A stretch of 64,000 nucleotides of DNA from the NCBI GenBank assembly GCA_950295325.1, contig OX485803.1, forward strand, positions 34,425,554 through 34,489,553. The letters are read 5' to 3'. This DNA comes from Polytrichum commune. Its lineage: Eukaryota; Streptophyta; Polytrichopsida; Polytrichales; Polytrichaceae. The notes below the pieces were generated by a model. The model was not told the DNA's origin. It did no database searches and worked only from the letters and a program-made list of their open reading frames with translations. This document shows, piece by piece, positions 60,831 to 64,000 of this stretch (position 1 is its first letter; each line of letters starts with the position of its first letter). A program made the translations under genes and the position numbers.

Positions 60831-63267
60831 ATGAATGGTTGGTTGGATGGATTGGGGTGCACAGATCCCACCACCACCACTGCCAATGGTTGTTTGACTG
60901 GTGAGAAGTGGAGTGGCGGGGTGCACCTTGTGTTGGACTGCCCTGTAGAGGCAGCATGGGCGATCCAATCAGAGTTTTTAGGGCTTGCAAAATGGGTGCC
61001 CACCATTAGCATCTGCAAGTGTGTGGAGGGAGAAAACAAGGAGTTAGGTTCCCTACGCTATTGCAAGGGTACTGGCACCACCTGGGTGTTCGAGAGGTTA
61101 CTGGAGTTTGACGATGCCCACAAGTACATGTCTTACCGAATGGAGAAGAACCACTTTGTGTTTCGTGATGGCTTTCAAGGCTACGTATCCAAAGTCAAGG
61201 TAAAAATTGATCACATTATCTTCTTTCTTTTTTCTTTAAAAAATAAATGAAATCCTTTTTTGGGGTGTTATAAAACATATTAAGCTCATGCTAGATCCAA
61301 AACAAAGATAGAGACAATTCGTTGAGGTGCACATGGTGGAAACACATAACCCCCAAAAGGGGTATGACATAACATTATTAAGTGTAGTACTCTCTCCTAT
61401 TTTTATACAAGGCAATATGGGATAACATCCCAACCCATACCTTGGGGGGTGGACACTTCATTGGAAACCTAAATGACGTGCGTGGGTCACTATGAAATTA
61501 AACCTCCTATACACGAGAAGTTTATAGAAAACACACACACACACACACACACACATGTGTATATGTACTAACAACATGCTAGAAAATGCACTCATGAATT
61601 TATACTAAGATTTTCAATTTAATGTAATAAACGCCTTCACTACATACGCAAAACATAAATCTCAAATTAAATTAAAAAAATATTACACATAAAATCCACT
61701 TTCACTTTCCGATAAGAATGTCATTGAATTTTTTTTCATCCATTACATGTAAACATAAAGATTGCATCAATTGGGATTTATGTTTATTTGGATTTATGCA
61801 TGAACTTTGAGCAATTTCAACTATCAATATGACGTACACTAGATGGCAAAACTATAAAGATTGGGAATTGGTGAATATGGCATACAAACATTCAAAGTTG
61901 TGGTTTTTGTGTTGTTGCTTTCAATGTTGTGTTGGATGTTTTTTCCCCCACAAGTGCACATCCCTTGTTATTTTTTGACTAGTGGTTTGTCCAAATATAC
62001 TTAAATGTCAATTCGTCAAGCAAACAAAGACAAGAGCATAATAGCCTAGCCACAATCCAATGAGCAAAACTCAAGGAAGCCCATAAGCGCTTCATGAGCC
62101 TTTAGATTGTAAAACCCTAGAAACCAAGTGCAAACCCCAACAAGAACAATCAAGGTAGTCATTGAGGACTATTATCATATGACAACAATGGATGAAAATG
62201 TGAATTGGATGGAACTAGCACATCTATTGTCAATTTTTCTCTAAACCATGGGGCCCCCTTTTGTACATCTATCTTTACTTCAACATTCTTGATAGCCTTT
62301 CTAAATGTACACACTAGGAAAAAAAGTATTACCTCTCCCTTATGTATATTATGTACGCTAATGCCTCAAAGAATACTCCTTCTTACACTCACGTTAGTTC
62401 ATACCACATATGAAGAGTCCATTCCCCAGGGCCCATACACGTAACTCAATCCGAAGCTGCTAAAATCAAATGTTTAGTATCATGGATTCCTCTTAATGTT
62501 CACTCTTGTATTGTCAAGTAGGTTGCTCTACACACTAGGATATAGTTTTACCTCTCCCTTATGTATACTACGTACGCTAATGCCTCAAATAATACTCCTT
62601 CTTACACTCACCTTAGTTCATACCACATATGAAGAGTCCATCGCCCAAGGCCCATACATGTAACTCAATCCGAAGCTGCCCAAATCAAATATTTAGTATC
62701 ATGGATTCCTCTTAATGTTCTCTCTTGTATTGTCAAGTAGGTTGCTCTACACACTTGGAAATAGCATTACCTCTCCCTTATGTATACTATGTACGTTAAT
62801 GCCTCAAATAATACTCCTTACACTCACGTTAGTTCATACCACATATGAAGAGTCCATCGCCCAAGGCCCATACATGTAACTCAATCCAAAGCTGCCAAAA
62901 TCAAATATTTAGTATCATGGATTCCTCGTAATGTTCTCTCTTGTATTGTCAAGTAGGTTGCTCCTCTTCATGAATTAACAAATTTTCAACCATTGAGAAG
63001 CTTTTGGAATGGTGCATTCTAATCAGCTATTCTAAAGGGGATTGTTGTGTCTGCATGTGGTAGTTGAGTGATGTTGACGAAGGGAAGAAGACGCTAGTGG
63101 ACTGGACCTACGAGGTCAACCCTGTGGCCACGCAAACGCACGAGCAACTCACGGAGTTCATGATCCAATTCTACACCGAGAATCTAAAACATCTTGAAAC
63201 AGCCGCACAGAAGGCTACCACTTGCACAGTTCCTATTGCTAACGACCCGCTTAAAAGCCACATGTGA
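60831..63267 (+). CDS. SRPBCC / lachrymatory-factor-synthase-like protein (copy 2)
   Basis: Exons 60831-61199 and 63064-63267 give 190 residues. It pairs residue for residue with the 50481-52142 gene over WSGGVHLVLDCPVEAAWAIQ, CKCVEGENKELGSLRYCKGT, WVFERLLEFDDA, MSYRMEKN, FRDGFQGYV and DWTYEVNPVATQT. The N-terminal 27 residues, with a Thr run, are specific to this copy. The fold should form a ligand-binding cavity; the ligand is unknown. The C-terminal tail differs from copy 1, as expected for a free end. The 1.86-kb intron contains a (CA)n run and a three-copy tandem array. The start is the first ATG in frame and lies within the segment duplicated at 60240-60355. Confidence 0.9.
61533..61555. 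repeat. (CA)n microsatellite in the SRPBCC copy 2 intron
   Basis: About eleven to twelve uninterrupted CA units, useful as a length marker. Confidence 0.9.
62310..62965. repeat. Three-copy tandem repeat, about 220-bp period, in the SRPBCC copy 2 intron
   Basis: The anchor 'cacact-gga' occurs at about 62310, 62530 and 62750, each followed by 'ttacctctcccttatgtata' and, later in the unit, 'catatgaagagtccat' and 'agtatcatggattcctc'. Units are more than 90% alike by eye, so the array is recent. It ends about 100 bases before the exon 2 acceptor. Confidence 0.93.
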
Positions 63268-64000
63268 TCGATCATGGAGTATCTCTTTCCACATGAATAA
63301 ATAAGAATCTTTGGGAAGCGCGAAGTACTAAAGATTGCACCACTTCCAATGAGTTTGGTTATGCTTTTGAGATCTATTATGTCGCAGTAAACGTATTATA
63401 CATATGCTATAAAAACAATCAACACATCTAAATTATGGAAAATAAATTAAAATTTTGTCAAAAAAGGAAATGCCTATGCGGACAGAGTTGTCTACAATGC
63501 AAACTTTATATCAGTGGATTGAAGGATTAACTCAGGCATTTGCATCGAATGTTTTTATGCATGACATCCAAAACAAAAATATGGGTTGAATATTAAGGTT
63601 CATAAGTGGTTTTGCTTGATGGAGATCATGAGATATTGGGGTTCGATTACCTCACTAACACATACAATAGATGTGATTTGTATCTCGACCTTTACAATTG
63701 TTCTAATGATACCATTACCCAATAACTTTGGTGAGAGAGAGAGAGACCGACTTTTTAGAGTTGGCTTGAGTAAGGGGCGCTTCACGTCCTATGAAGAGAT
63801 AAGGTTGCACTTTCCAACTCAATCAGCTATGTTTCTTAAGGCCCAAACCGCACGGGAGGAACGGCAATGAGTTGGATGAATAGCATTGGTTCAAATGAGC
63901 AAGTGGTTGCCACATGAGAGGAAGTATGGGGAGTGGCAACAATGATTTTTTAGCTTCGGATTTAGCTTTGGATCTTGCTTCGGGATCTACTTGGCAATAA
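63268..64000. other. SRPBCC copy 2 3' flank and intergenic DNA
   Basis: This contains the likely 3' UTR, a short (GA)n run at about 63732-63746, and no further supported gene. Confidence 0.5.

Noticed and set aside
1-64000. CRISPR arrays, operons, rRNA or tRNA genes.
   Set aside because: None was recognised. The tandem arrays have 34-270-base diverging units without spacers of the CRISPR type, and the gene structure is eukaryotic.

Overview
This window is nuclear DNA from a land plant. Genes are split by GT-AG introns, coding exons lie in AT-rich DNA, and the families are typically plant: a TOPLESS-type co-repressor, a lachrymatory-factor-synthase-like SRPBCC pair, and proteins with transit-peptide-like N-termini. 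A LINE relic and many hAT-, Harbinger- and Mutator-like non-autonomous elements fill the gaps. The species cannot be fixed from sequence alone. A bryophyte, lycophyte or fern is an inference only. All exon models come from splice signals, reading phase and family conservation, without transcript support.

Layout. (1) 1-22.6 kb is a TOPLESS (TPL) cluster, all on the + strand. Gene A (left part outside the window, 151-3579) is the C-terminal part of an ordinary TPL protein. Gene B (9085-12880) joins a short F-box-like N-terminal module to the first TPL WD40 region and stops there. Gene C (16960-22577) joins a related but longer F-box-like module to the second TPL WD40 region only. B and C share their 5' leaders, lack the LisH/CTLH end of TPL, and keep open, phase-consistent frames over ten and eight exons. 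Between them they carry the two halves of a TPL propeller region as two separate chimeric proteins. This is the most unusual thing in the window. (2) 22.6-29.6 kb has no gene and holds a 1.26-kb near-complete palindromic element with a 9-bp target duplication. (3) 30.0-46.0 kb is a conserved housekeeping block: a glyoxalase/VOC protein (+), a patatin-like acyl hydrolase (+), and a HAD hydrolase of the CECR5/HDHD5 type (-), the last two tail to tail. (4) 46-50.5 kb is repeat DNA with a decayed LINE reverse transcriptase. (5) 50.5-63.3 kb holds two SRPBCC paralogues placed head to head (minus at 50.5-52.1, plus at 60.8-63.3), separated by 8.7 kb of elements and tandem arrays.

How the genes relate. 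The TPL cluster records tandem duplication, capture of a new 5' end and complementary loss. Gene A would act as a nuclear transcriptional co-repressor. B and C cannot bind EAR motifs through the usual TPL N-terminal domain, and their role is open. The glyoxalase and patatin-like genes share an approximately 85-bp leader sequence. The SRPBCC pair shares a two-exon structure with the intron at the same point. MITE insertions sit inside introns of gene B, gene C, the glyoxalase gene and the HAD gene.
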